Source: GBS-DC sp964451985
GTDB taxonomy: Bacteria; Armatimonadota; Fimbriimonadia; Fimbriimonadales; GBS-DC
Direction: 5' to 3'
Length of the DNA: 20,067 nt
Assembly (NCBI GenBank): GCA_964451985.1
Contig: CAYVKB010000046.1
Span: forward strand, 1 to 20,067
The notes below the pieces were generated by a model that searched no databases, was not told the DNA's origin, and worked only from the letters and a program-made list of their open reading frames with translations. Within the stretch, counting starts at the first letter, position 1, and each line of letters opens with the position of its first letter. Below are positions 7,714 through 15,459 of this stretch, piece by piece. Position numbers and translations under genes: made by a program.

Positions 7714-10385
7714 CGCAGCATCGCCCACAGCCAGTGTTGTCCTGCAGGGTGATAGCGCAGCGTGATAGGCGTATCCCCGTGATGCCCCGCGAAGTGCAGT
7801 GTACATAGCAACAGCTTGCCCGCGCCCAGCGCAACCTCGCCCAGATAGCAGTGTACATAGCCTGTGCGTGTGTCCACCCGCTGCCAGAGGGGTTGGATGG
7901 GGCTATCCAGGAACACCGTCGCCCGTATTGCAAGGTCAGTGCTAAAAGCGAATAGCCGCTCGTCCAGATGCTCGGGGCGCGGAATATATTCCCAAAGCGC
8001 GTGGGGCAGGAATCGATGCGTTGCCTCACGCCAGAAGGGAACGCGCTCACAGCTTAGTAAGGGCGTAGGATTACTTATCAGCCAAAGTGCTGCACCACCT
8101 CGACGCACAAACTCGACTTGTGTAGGCTCTAACTGGGTGGTGAGGAGTAAAGCCGTCTCGTCCGACACGCGGTTCAGGGTTGAGGGCAAGCCCCACAGCG
8201 TCTCAGCAGGGTCGTACACGGCGACTGCGCCCAACGACGCCCAGTCTGGCACAGGGTAAATGCCCCACCACCAGCGATTGGCGGCAATCACCGCGCCCTC
8301 AGTTGAGAGTAGCTCCACTTCAAACTGAACAGACTGTGGAATCTCTACGGCAGGCAGAGGGACTTCCAGCTGCGCGAGGAAAGTGATACCTGCAGGGATT
8401 AGCAGTTTGCTCTCACCCCCTATCCCTCTCTCCCACGGCATAGGAGAGGGGGAACTGCTGCTCTCCTCTCCTACGCCGGGAGAGCGGGGCGGGAGGTGAG
8501 GGCTTACAACTCTCCACCTCAACTCTGCCGCCTCAATCGGCTTCCCGAAATGTGACACAGCGATTCTTGGGTAAACTGTGCGCCCGCCGAAGTGGTTGTA
8601 CGGGTCTGGGTTCGCGGGGCGGTCGCCCCCGGCAATCCAGTCTCGACGGCGATGCCAGTCCAGTAGCAGTACCGTATCGGTGTTGAAGTTTGTATAACTT
8701 TCAGGCTGAATCTTGAACTCTCCGCGCTCGTCCAGAATGCCTGCGGTGGCGATGGGGGTATCTTTCAGCCCCGTCACCACATAGCCTGAGGTGTGGGGCA
8801 GACTGCGCATGGTTTCCAGTACGAGTTTGTGATAGACGATTTTCTCTTTGCGTGAGTTGCGTACCAGTTCGGGTAGGACATCCCAAACGCCTGCTTGCTG
8901 CAGGCGTTCCTCCACAAAAGGCGTTTCGTAAAACCAGCGTACTCCCTGCGGGTTCAGTGTGGGGTCGCGCTCCAGCCACCAGAGTTGCTCGTGGGGCACC
9001 GTTTGACGCAGTGTAATAAAGTCACGCTGCGTGTCGTGGTCGGCGAACTCACCCTGCAGCCATGGGATGGACGGGCGGTGGATATCCAGAAACGCACGGA
9101 AGGTGGTTCGAGCAAAGTGTGCGTCGCCATAAAGATGGTAGTCGGCGAAGTCGGCGTATTCTTGCAGCGCGCCGCCGTAGCATTCGCCCCCGCCACTGTT
9201 ATCGCGCACGAGGGGGCTGCCTGTGAGCCGCTTCACAAGCGCGTACAGCTCGCCTAAGGCGTCGCTGGGGAAGCGTGTGGACAGCTCGCAGCCCAGCGTC
9301 CAGAGTACAATCGACGGGTGGTTGCGCACTTGTTTTACAATCGCCTCGTACTCGCGCTTCGTCTGGGCGATTTGCTCGGCGTTCATATTCGGTAGCCAGA
9401 GGGGCAGCTCCAGCCAAACGGCAATCCCTAGTCGGTCGCACAGCCTCAAATACTCGCGTGAAGGTATCCACAGGCACGCCTTAAGTAAGTTAAAGCCGCA
9501 AAGTTGTACCGCTTTCAGCTCGTGCTCGGCGGTTTCAAGTTCAGGGTTGGGCGCGTGGGTATGCAAATACCAACCCCAGTGCAACACACCGCGTGGGTAG
9601 AAAGGCTCACCGTTCAGCAGAATTACAGAGCCATCTACACTGACTGTGCGCAGTCCGAACTCGGTCTCCACGCGATGGCTTAGTGCGCCGTCGTGATAGA
9701 CTTCGGCGACGAGGCGGTACAAGTAGGGGTGAGCGGGATGCCACAGCAAGGGCTGCTGAATCTGGAATGGATGCGTCCACTGCTTGCTTGCGTTTGAGGT
9801 TGCTTCGTAGACCAGCCCTCCGTCAGGCGCGTAAACTAATAGCCTCACTTCCGCAGGCAGCGTGCCCTCCAGCTCGCCCTGCACGATGACGCTGCCATCT
9901 GCCTCGCCGCGCACATACAGGTCGGTTAGCCACGCCGCGCCTGTCTCGAACAGATACACAGGTTGCCACAGTCCCCCGAACGTGCAAGAGACATAGGGCA
10001 GAAACCCGCTTAATACTTGAGGCACAGGGTAGGTCGCACCGCCATTCTTGATGACTCGGAGGCACAAGGAGTTTTCCCCCTCGTGCAGAGCGTCAGTGAT
10101 GTCCCAGCTGAAGCCGTCCCAGATGCCTGTGTGAGAGCCTAAGGGAGTCTCGCTTAGATAGCCTTGTACGGCATAGCTAACGCCCTCGCAGCGCAGCCAG
10201 TAGCGTTTCCCTGCTTCTGGTACCGCAGTAAAAGTGCACTGATAATCGCAAGGACCTTCAAAAGTGCGTGGAACGCCGTAGTCCTCCCACGCGCTGGGCG
10301 TGTGCATCGGGATTGGAGCGGGCAGGACAGAGGCTGAAAGTGTCCATTCGTTTAAGCGGCGGGCGCGAGTGTCCAGGATTGCCAT
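7695..10385 (-). CDS. Glycoside hydrolase family 2 protein (beta-galactosidase/mannosidase/glucuronidase-like)
   Basis: Predicted exo-beta-glycosidase; 896 residues with no signal peptide, so cytoplasmic. The N-terminal sugar-binding jelly roll (about 10-150) includes GIWDGFSWDIT and CTFGGLWQPVYL. An Ig-like domain (about 150-245) follows, then the TIM barrel from VDGSVILLNGEPFYPRGVLH. The acid/base is E367 in WTLGCELS, where the usual Asn before Glu is Cys; the probable nucleophile is E446 in WLQGEFAD. Beyond residue about 680 lies an extra domain resembling the glutamine-amidotransferase-like fold of some beta-galactosidases. Residues 628-659 (Pro/Ser-rich) are encoded by an inserted repeat. 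The ATG lies 2 nt after the ABC ATPase stop with no Shine-Dalgarno, so translation is probably coupled. Exact substrate cannot be read from sequence. Confidence 0.88.
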   Translation of the reverse strand: MAILDTRARRLNEWTLSASVLPAPIPMHTPSAWEDYGVPRTFEGPCDYQCTFTAVPEAGKRYWLRCEGVSYAVQGYLSETPLGSHTGIWDGFSWDITDALHEGENSLCLRVIKNGGATYPVPQVLSGFLPYVSCTFGGLWQPVYLFETGAAWLTDLYVRGEADGSVIVQGELEGTLPAEVRLLVYAPDGGLVYEATSNASKQWTHPFQIQQPLLWHPAHPYLYRLVAEVYHDGALSHRVETEFGLRTVSVDGSVILLNGEPFYPRGVLHWGWYLHTHAPNPELETAEHELKAVQLCGFNLLKACLWIPSREYLRLCDRLGIAVWLELPLWLPNMNAEQIAQTKREYEAIVKQVRNHPSIVLWTLGCELSTRFPSDALGELYALVKRLTGSPLVRDNSGGGECYGGALQEYADFADYHLYGDAHFARTTFRAFLDIHRPSIPWLQGEFADHDTQRDFITLRQTVPHEQLWWLERDPTLNPQGVRWFYETPFVEERLQQAGVWDVLPELVRNSRKEKIVYHKLVLETMRSLPHTSGYVVTGLKDTPIATAGILDERGEFKIQPESYTNFNTDTVLLLDWHRRRDWIAGGDRPANPDPYNHFGGRTVYPRIAVSHFGKPIEAAELRWRVVSPHLPPRSPGVGEESSSSPSPMPWERGIGGESKLLIPAGITFLAQLEVPLPAVEIPQSVQFEVELLSTEGAVIAANRWWWGIYPVPDWASLGAVAVYDPAETLWGLPSTLNRVSDETALLLTTQLEPTQVEFVRRGGAALWLISNPTPLLSCERVPFWREATHRFLPHALWEYIPRPEHLDERLFAFSTDLAIRATVFLDSPIQPLWQRVDTRTGYVHCYLGEVALGAGKLLLCTLHFAGHHGDTPITLRYHPAGQHWLWAMLRYLASK
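8412..8502. repeat. Palindromic repeat inserted in frame inside the GH2 gene
   Basis: The 91 bp element begins CTCACCCCC and ends GGGAGGTGAGGG, so its termini are inverted. Inside are two further hairpin-forming parts: CCCTCTCTCCCA with TAGGAGAGGG, and CTCTCC with GGGAGAG. It keeps the reading frame open and encodes a low-complexity stretch rich in Ser, Pro, Glu and Gly. It resembles the smaller element at 6708-6734 and looks like an acquired dispersed repeat. Confidence 0.8.
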
Positions 10386-10387
10386 CG

Positions 10388-11116
10388 CTAATCGAGCACG
10401 GGTACTTTTTCCATCTCGCGGGCGGCGTCGCGCGGGTTGAGCACTGCCTCATCGGAGACAATCTTGCCGTCGCGGAAGCGGATAATGCGCTTTGCATGCT
10501 CGGCGATGTCGGGTTCGTGGGTGACCAATACAATCGTGCGTCCCTCGCGGTTTAGTCGCTGAAAAATCGCCATAATCTCCTCGCTGGAGCGTGAGTCGAG
10601 GTTGCCTGTCGGTTCATCGGCGAGGATAAGTACGGGGTCGGTGACTATCGCGCGGGCGATGGCGACGCGCTGCTGTTGCCCGCCCGATAGCTCGTTGGGC
10701 TTGTGGTGCATGCGCTCGCCCAGCCCAACCATCTGCAGGGCACGTTTGGCGCGTTCCGTGCGGTCGCGTACGCCCGCATACAGCAACGGTAGCTCCACGT
10801 TCCGCATCGCCGTTACGCGCGGGAGCAGGTTGAAGGTCTGGAACACGAAACCGATGTAGCGGTTGCGAATCTGCGCCAGTTGCGAGTCGCTCATCGCGCT
10901 CACTAACTCGCCGTTCAGGTAGTATTCGCCGTCGGTGGGACGATCGAGGCAGCCGATGAGGTTCATAAAGGTCGACTTGCCCGACCCGGAGGGTCCCATA
11001 ATCGCCACGAACTCGCCGGGCATCACGGTCAAATCCACGCCTCGTAGCGCGTGAACTGTGACCGTACCCATCTTATAGTCTTTTTTGAGATTACGCACCT
11101 CAATAACGGGTTTCAT
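10388..11116 (-). CDS. ABC transporter ATP-binding protein, LolD/MacB-like
   Basis: 242-residue nucleotide-binding subunit of the MacB/LolD/FtsE-like class. Walker A is GPSGSGKST (41-49), Q-loop FQTFNLLP (92-99), signature LSGGQQQRVAIARA (143-156), Walker B VLILADEPTGNLDS (162-175) and H-loop VTHEPD (198-203). The family powers lipoprotein release, peptide or drug export, or related mechanotransmission. The partner permease is not in the window: the gene is followed only by the GH2 gene. The start is uncertain: MKPVIEVRNLKKDY (ATG 11116) fits the family, but in-frame starts at 11140 (ATG) and 11203 (GTG) exist. There is no Shine-Dalgarno before 11116, and a TATACT box ends 8 nt upstream, so initiation may be leaderless. 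Confidence 0.93.
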   Translation of the reverse strand: MKPVIEVRNLKKDYKMGTVTVHALRGVDLTVMPGEFVAIMGPSGSGKSTFMNLIGCLDRPTDGEYYLNGELVSAMSDSQLAQIRNRYIGFVFQTFNLLPRVTAMRNVELPLLYAGVRDRTERAKRALQMVGLGERMHHKPNELSGGQQQRVAIARAIVTDPVLILADEPTGNLDSRSSEEIMAIFQRLNREGRTIVLVTHEPDIAEHAKRIIRFRDGKIVSDEAVLNPRDAAREMEKVPVLD

Positions 11117-11124
11117 ACGCTGTG

Positions 11125-11130
11125 AGTATA
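11125..11130 (-). promoter_or_regulatory. Candidate -10 box (TATACT) of the ABC ATPase gene
   Basis: On the minus strand TATACT ends 8 nt before ATG 11116, so a transcript would begin almost at the start codon. A second possible -10, CATAAT at 11222-11217, lies farther upstream. No strong -35 is seen for either. Confidence 0.35.
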
Positions 11131-11200
11131 CCTCAGTCATCTGGCTCGGTTCTTGGACGACGGATACAGGTACGATGTTCATTGGCAACAACGAGGCAGC

Positions 11201-11222
11201 CACTAAAATTAGTGAAATTATG
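11201..11222 (-). promoter_or_regulatory. Inverted repeat next to a CATAAT box, possible operator
   Basis: CACTAA and TTAGTG (11201-11214) form a perfect 6 bp inverted repeat around AA. On the minus strand it directly follows CATAAT (11222-11217), the same -10/inverted-repeat arrangement found before sufD. It lies 85-100 bp upstream of the ABC ATPase start. Function is inferred only from layout. Confidence 0.3.
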
Positions 11223-11234
11223 CTCAGAACACAT

Positions 11235-11333
11235 TCATTGCAAAACAGCCATTACCGCGTCATAACCCAGAGACGCCAGAAAACTCCGGTGAGTGCGTGC
11301 GAGATTCTCATTGAACTTGATGCGGAAACTCAT
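11235..11333 (-). pseudogene. N-terminal fragment of a DUF5615 (PIN-like) toxin-type protein
   Basis: Minus-strand codons from ATG 11333 read MSFRIKFNENLARTHRSFLA, continuing through SLGYDAVMAVLQ to TGA at 11237-11235. The opening strand, NENL, SLGYDAV layout matches the first 30 or so residues of DUF5615 PIN-like proteins (usual pattern: DENLP...LGHDV). The family is about 110 residues, so some 70% is missing. It is joined in frame to the DUF433 fragment upstream. Family recall only; no search was run. Confidence 0.6.
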
Positions 11334-11448
11334 TTGGGATTCCACAGAGAGTCCGTCTGCCAGATTGTCCAGAATCATGGACACCATGATTTGCGTCCCC
11401 CGATAACTCGTGACAAACGTTCGGGTCGATGCTGATACGCTCTGGCAC
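11334..11448 (-). pseudogene. Frameshifted DUF433 antitoxin-like gene fragment
   Basis: Reading from GTG 11448 gives VPERISIDPNVCH, the canonical start of DUF433 proteins. The frame is then lost. In the next frame YRGTQIMVSMILDNLADGLS follows, which is the canonical middle (usual: IRGTRIMVSVILDNLA). Compared with the family pattern, about 8 nt are missing between the conserved His and the RGT motif. The end of the DUF433 domain is deleted, and the frame runs on into the DUF5615 fragment. DUF433 and DUF5615 genes commonly occur as adjacent VapBC-like pairs, so this is a decayed module. With the upstream spacer it accounts for the 11117-11471 gap. Confidence 0.65.
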
Positions 11449-11471
11449 TGTTAGATGTTCAGGAGTATCCC

Positions 11472-13184
11472 TTACGGCTTCCCCAGCTCAATGCGCAGTG
11501 TCTTCTCGTGGGTGTACAGGGCGAAGCCGGGCGGCGCGCCTTTAGGTTTGCGCACATACTTGCGCAGTGTATAGTCCACCTCTACCACGCGGGCGTGTTT
11601 GTCTGCGCTGTTTTGGGCGGCAAGGCGGGCGGCGAATACGAAAGTACTCTTAGGCACGCGCTGGGGCTGGTTCTCTGTGCGGATAATCACGTGCGCGCCT
11701 GTGCCTGTGCGCACATGCAACCACCAGTCGTTGGGCTTGGCGATGCGCGTGAGGAGGAAATCGTTCGCCTGCGCGTTCTCCCCGATGAGCACTTGATAAC
11801 CGTCGGGGCTAAGATGTTGACGGATTTTGTGTCCCTCGAACGGGTCTTTCTCGGCGCGTTTGGTGGGTGAGGCGGTGGGCATCGTGCGTAGCCAGCCGTG
11901 GCGTTTTGCCTCCTCGTGGAGTTGACGCAGGGCATCTTCCGTGGGGTTCTGATCGGCAGTGTGCAGGGCGTAGCGTAGTTGCTGAGCCTCCTCTTGGAGG
12001 CGTTCGAGGCGGGCTTTGAGTTCTGCCTGCCCTTCGCGGGCGCGGCGCGCCTTGTGGAAGTACCGCTCGGCGTTTTCAGCGACGGTTTTATCAGGGTCAA
12101 GTGGAATCGCGAGGGTAGGCGCATCGGGTTGCGTGTAGTCGGGCGCGTTCAGCATCTTTGCGCCGGGCGGCAGGCTGTGTCCGAAAGCCAGGATAAGCTC
12201 ACCGTATAGTTGCCAACGGTTGGCTTGCTGGCTGTCGTGCAGAGCGCGTTCGAGGTCGGCAATTGCGCGTTCGCGGGCTTGCAGGGCGCGGCGTAGGTTG
12301 GGCAGCAGGCTCTGTCGCAGGCTCTCCACGCGCGCTTGCTGGATACGCTCGGCAAACGCCTGCTCCCACGCGATATTCACGCTCTGGCGGGCGTGCTGCC
12401 ATTCGGGGGGAGACTGCAAACTTCGGAACGGATATGCGCCGATGGATCGGTGCGTGTTCGGCTCGCGGATAATCACAGGCTCCCACAGCCCCTCGCGCAG
12501 GCGATACGCCCACTCCAAGATGCCGTCCAGCCCGCGCACTTGCGCAATTGCCTCCAGCTCGCTCGCCGTGAACCGGCTCAGCCCCTCCAAGTGCGCTTGC
12601 CAGTCGCGCTCGTTGCCCATCGCCTCCCACAGACCACGCCAGTCGGCGTCGGTCAGCTCCAGCGGATTGCGCACTCCCTCCACACGTGTAGGGGGCAACT
12701 TGTACGGCTCGCCTGCCCGAATAGGACGCAACTCGCTCTGGCGTGATGAGACCCACTTCAACGCGCTGCGAATCAGCCCTGTCGGCTCTACCAGAATCAT
12801 ATTCGAGTGCTTGCCCATCAGCTCAATCATCAACCGAAACACGCCCTCGCGCGTCTGGATGTCCATCTGCACGATGCGGTCGAAGCCCATCATCTGCGCG
12901 TGGCGTATAACCCCCCCATCGATGTGCTTGCGCAAGCTCTGCAGGAACTGCGGTGGCGTAGGCGCGTTGGGCGTTTTGCCGCTGATACAGTGCATGCGGG
13001 CGTGCTGTGCGTCGGCGGAAATCAGCAGGCGGTGTTCGGCGCGGCTCCAGTAGATATGCAGCACGACGGTCAGCGCATCGGGCTGGCGAATCTCCTGTAT
13101 CCGCCCGCCGATGAAAAAGCCGCGCTCTTGCAAAGTCGCATAAAGGCTCAGGCTATCGAACGGGATGAGCTTGACCTCGCGCAA
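11472..13184 (-). CDS. rqcH: NFACT family protein, RqcH (Rqc2-like) ribosome quality control factor
   Basis: 570 residues. RqcH binds stalled 50S subunits with peptidyl-tRNA and recruits tRNA-Ala to add C-terminal Ala tails that mark the peptide for degradation. The NFACT-N domain (about 1-170) includes the DR pair in GFDRIVQ (D102, R103) required for tailing in characterised homologs, and MGKHSNMIL. A long helical coiled-coil region follows (about 270-420). The NFACT-R domain is C-terminal (about 450-560) with NDWWLHVRTGTGAHVII and a KPKGAPPG motif. The start is TTG 13184, preceded by AGGAGG (13199-13194) at 9 nt; no ATG fits. A TATACT box lies about 30 nt upstream. It is transcribed divergently from the deacetylase operon. 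Confidence 0.92.
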   Translation of the reverse strand: MREVKLIPFDSLSLYATLQERGFFIGGRIQEIRQPDALTVVLHIYWSRAEHRLLISADAQHARMHCISGKTPNAPTPPQFLQSLRKHIDGGVIRHAQMMGFDRIVQMDIQTREGVFRLMIELMGKHSNMILVEPTGLIRSALKWVSSRQSELRPIRAGEPYKLPPTRVEGVRNPLELTDADWRGLWEAMGNERDWQAHLEGLSRFTASELEAIAQVRGLDGILEWAYRLREGLWEPVIIREPNTHRSIGAYPFRSLQSPPEWQHARQSVNIAWEQAFAERIQQARVESLRQSLLPNLRRALQARERAIADLERALHDSQQANRWQLYGELILAFGHSLPPGAKMLNAPDYTQPDAPTLAIPLDPDKTVAENAERYFHKARRAREGQAELKARLERLQEEAQQLRYALHTADQNPTEDALRQLHEEAKRHGWLRTMPTASPTKRAEKDPFEGHKIRQHLSPDGYQVLIGENAQANDFLLTRIAKPNDWWLHVRTGTGAHVIIRTENQPQRVPKSTFVFAARLAAQNSADKHARVVEVDYTLRKYVRKPKGAPPGFALYTHEKTLRIELGKP

Positions 13185-13212
13185 GGGGTGTCGCCTCCTG
13201 AAGATTACAGTG

Positions 13213-13218
13213 AGTATA
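13213..13218 (-). promoter_or_regulatory. Candidate -10 box (TATACT) of rqcH
   Basis: TATACT on the minus strand lies 13 nt upstream of the AGGAGG site of rqcH, giving a leader of about 20 nt. The -35 region is not recognisable. Recurrence of the same hexamer before three other genes here raises confidence slightly. Confidence 0.4.
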
Positions 13219-13325
13219 CCCCTGCTTGCCCGAAAACCTTGTCTTCAGCCAGCAAAATCGGCAGGAATTTCGCAGCACGCTTCGAACCCTGTAGCGCGAC
13301 TTAACGCGGAGGAGGACTGATAACC

Positions 13326-14063
13326 ATGCCGACCGTAGCGATTACACTGGACTGCGAAGCAGCAGGCTATCCGCGCTGCTACACGCAAGAGTATATCAAA
13401 GTGGCTGAAGAGTTTACGATTCCCTTTACCTGGATGATTCAGGTTGCAGGCAATGACCCGATGGCGAATGTGCAGTTGTATTATCGCGAATATCTCCATC
13501 GTATCCCCTCATGGCACGAGTTTGGATTGCATCTGCATTTTGAGGACGCGCAAGGGCACTATGTGGAAGACCCCCGCGAGCGCGGCGAGATGATTCAAAC
13601 AGGCAAAGACTTGCTGAAGCAGATTCACCTCAAGCCTACGGCGTTCCGCGCGGGCAGTTATGCACTTACCCCGAGTGACCTCAAGTACCTGGAGGATATG
13701 GGCTTTTTGGTGGACAGCAGCGCAATCCCCGACGCCGAGTATCGGATGTTTGTGGACTGGGACGGTACGCCCAGCAAGCCCTATCACCCGTCGTATCAGG
13801 ATGTGCGCAAGCCGGGTGAGGCGAAGATTCTGATTGTGCCTGTCGCGACTGCCAACGGCAAAATCGGCTACCTCGATCAGGGCTGGGAAGTGGTTGAGCC
13901 AATCTTGCGTTATCACCTGGATCAGGAGACGCCCGTGATTTGTCTGGGCGGCTACGACTACCACGACAGCGTGGAGACCCTGCGCGAGGCGATTCTGTTC
14001 CTGAAGAAACACAACGCCCGCTTCGCGACGCTGACACAGATTGTTTCGGAGTACACACTATGA
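13326..14063 (+). CDS. Polysaccharide deacetylase-like (NodB-fold) protein
   Basis: 245 residues, cytoplasmic (no signal peptide). The NodB-fold is indicated by the strand VAITLDCE (D9, E11, matching motif 1), EFGLHLHFE (H69, H71, matching the metal-binding His motif) and AFRAGSYALTPSDLKYLEDM (motif 3, R108). A late GGYDYHDS also fits. Members of this group include peptidoglycan or sugar deacetylases and uncharacterised homologs; the motifs diverge from classical CE4 (LDCE instead of TFDD), so the reaction is unknown. ATG 13326 has GGAGGAGG at 13308-13315. Its stop overlaps the start of the aminopeptidase gene (ATGA at 14060-14063), so the two are translationally coupled. Confidence 0.8.
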   Translation: MPTVAITLDCEAAGYPRCYTQEYIKVAEEFTIPFTWMIQVAGNDPMANVQLYYREYLHRIPSWHEFGLHLHFEDAQGHYVEDPRERGEMIQTGKDLLKQIHLKPTAFRAGSYALTPSDLKYLEDMGFLVDSSAIPDAEYRMFVDWDGTPSKPYHPSYQDVRKPGEAKILIVPVATANGKIGYLDQGWEVVEPILRYHLDQETPVICLGGYDYHDSVETLREAILFLKKHNARFATLTQIVSEYTL

Positions 14064-15190
14064 TCGATTCGCGCTGGCAGAAACTGGTGGATGTGTTAGT
14101 GCATCACTCGGTGAGCGTGCAGCCGGGCGAGCGCGTTCTGATTGAGGCGTTCGATATGCCTGCTGAGTTCGTAGCGTTGCTGATGCGTGCGGTGCATGCG
14201 GCGGGCGGTGAGGCGATTCCCGAAGTGAAGCAAACGCCCATCCTACGCGCTCTGTATCAACACGCCAACGAGGGGCAGGTTCAGTTCATTGCGGGGCTGG
14301 AGCGGGCGCAGATGGAGGGTGTGCAGGGCTACATCGGGCTGCGCGGCGCGCCCAACTACGCTGAAATGTCCGACATCCCTCAAGAACAGATGAAACTCAT
14401 CCGCCAGCATTGGTGGGTTCCTGTGCATCAGGAAGTGCGCGTGCCCAAAACGAAGTGGGTCGTACTCCGCTGGCCCACGCCCGGCATGGCGCAAGCTGCC
14501 AATATGAGTACGGAAGCCTTCGAGGACTTCTACTTCAAAGTCTGTACGGTGGACTACGCGCAGATGCAGCGCGATGTGCAACCTCTCGTGGAGCAGATGG
14601 AGCGCACGCGCGAGGTACACATTAAGGGACCGGGCACTGATTTGCGCTTCTCGATTGAGGGCATCGGTGTCGTACCCTGCTACGGCACGCATAACATCCC
14701 CGATGGCGAGTGCTTCACCTGCCCCGTACGCGACTCGGTGGAAGGCGAGATTACCATTAACACCAACAGCGTGTACGAGGGGAATGTATACCGCAACATC
14801 CATTTCAAGTTGCACAGAGGCAAGATTGTGGAAGCGACCTGCGCCGATGATGGTGACCGCCCCGGCGCAGGCAACCCCCGCAAGCTGAACAAGATTCTCG
14901 ACTCAGACGAGGGCGCACGCTACATCGGCGAATGGTCACTGGGCTTCAATCCGCACATTCTGTACCCGATGAACGACACCCTGTTCGACGAGAAAATCGC
15001 TGGGTCATTCCACTTCACACCGGGCAACGCCTACGGCGAAGCGGATAACGGCAACCGCTCGCAAGTTCACTGGGATTTAGTGGTCATCCAGCGCCCCGAA
15101 TTCGGTGGCGGGGAGATTTATTTTGACGGCAAACTTATCCGTAAAGACGGGCAGTTCACTCTGCCTGAGTTGCAACCGTTAAACTATTAG
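14060..15190 (+). CDS. M29 family metallo-aminopeptidase (AmpS/AmpT type)
   Basis: 376 residues. Removes N-terminal amino acids from peptides using two metal ions in the cytoplasm. The M29 metal ligands can be placed: E217 (DGECFTCPV), E291 (IGEWSLGFN), H318 (SFHFTPGNAYG), H337 and D339 (QVHWDLV). The N-terminal domain (about 1-190) shows the typical VSVQPGERVLIEAFD segment. ATG 14060 overlaps the upstream stop by four bases and has CGGAG 8 nt before it. The gene ends in TAG overlapped by the AGGAG of the CDGSH gene. Enzymes of this family were first described in thermophiles and many are thermostable (established knowledge). Confidence 0.92.
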   Translation: MIDSRWQKLVDVLVHHSVSVQPGERVLIEAFDMPAEFVALLMRAVHAAGGEAIPEVKQTPILRALYQHANEGQVQFIAGLERAQMEGVQGYIGLRGAPNYAEMSDIPQEQMKLIRQHWWVPVHQEVRVPKTKWVVLRWPTPGMAQAANMSTEAFEDFYFKVCTVDYAQMQRDVQPLVEQMERTREVHIKGPGTDLRFSIEGIGVVPCYGTHNIPDGECFTCPVRDSVEGEITINTNSVYEGNVYRNIHFKLHRGKIVEATCADDGDRPGAGNPRKLNKILDSDEGARYIGEWSLGFNPHILYPMNDTLFDEKIAGSFHFTPGNAYGEADNGNRSQVHWDLVVIQRPEFGGGEIYFDGKLIRKDGQFTLPELQPLNY

Positions 15191-15199
15191 GAGATCCTC

Positions 15200-15403
15200 A
15201 TGGCTATCCACGAAACGGAAGAGCGCAACGGCAAGCTGCGCACGGTAATGAAGCTAAATCCCGGCGAGCGCGTCGCCCTGTGTCGCTGCATGAAGTCGAA
15301 GGAGTTCCCCTTCTGCGACGGCACGCACAAGCAACTGGAGGGCAACGTTGGTCCCGCGATTGTCGAGGCGTTGACGGAGGTAGTGGAGGAAGAGGAACAA
15401 TAA
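15200..15403 (+). CDS. CDGSH iron-sulfur domain protein
   Basis: 67-residue protein with one CDGSH [2Fe-2S] motif: C28-R-C30, then C39-D-G-T-H43 (CRCMKSKEFPFCDGTH). The 3Cys-1His ligand set is complete, so the cluster should be bound. The mitoNEET-type motif is known to hold a labile, redox-active cluster. The rest is a short beta strand before the motif and an acidic tail. AGGAG (15189-15193) overlaps the aminopeptidase stop, with 6 nt to ATG 15200, so this is the third gene of the deacetylase-aminopeptidase operon. The biological partner is unknown. Confidence 0.93.
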   Translation: MAIHETEERNGKLRTVMKLNPGERVALCRCMKSKEFPFCDGTHKQLEGNVGPAIVEALTEVVEEEEQ

Positions 15404-15459
15404 CTACAAAAATCATCCACATTCAGTTCGAGCCAGTTCGGGGGCGTCTGTAAGGCGAC

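Noticed and set aside
12220..13053. Large plus-strand open frame antisense to rqcH
   Set aside because: It is the shadow of a GC-rich gene: Arg/Ser/Cys-rich translation, no ribosome binding site, and fully inside a well-supported gene.
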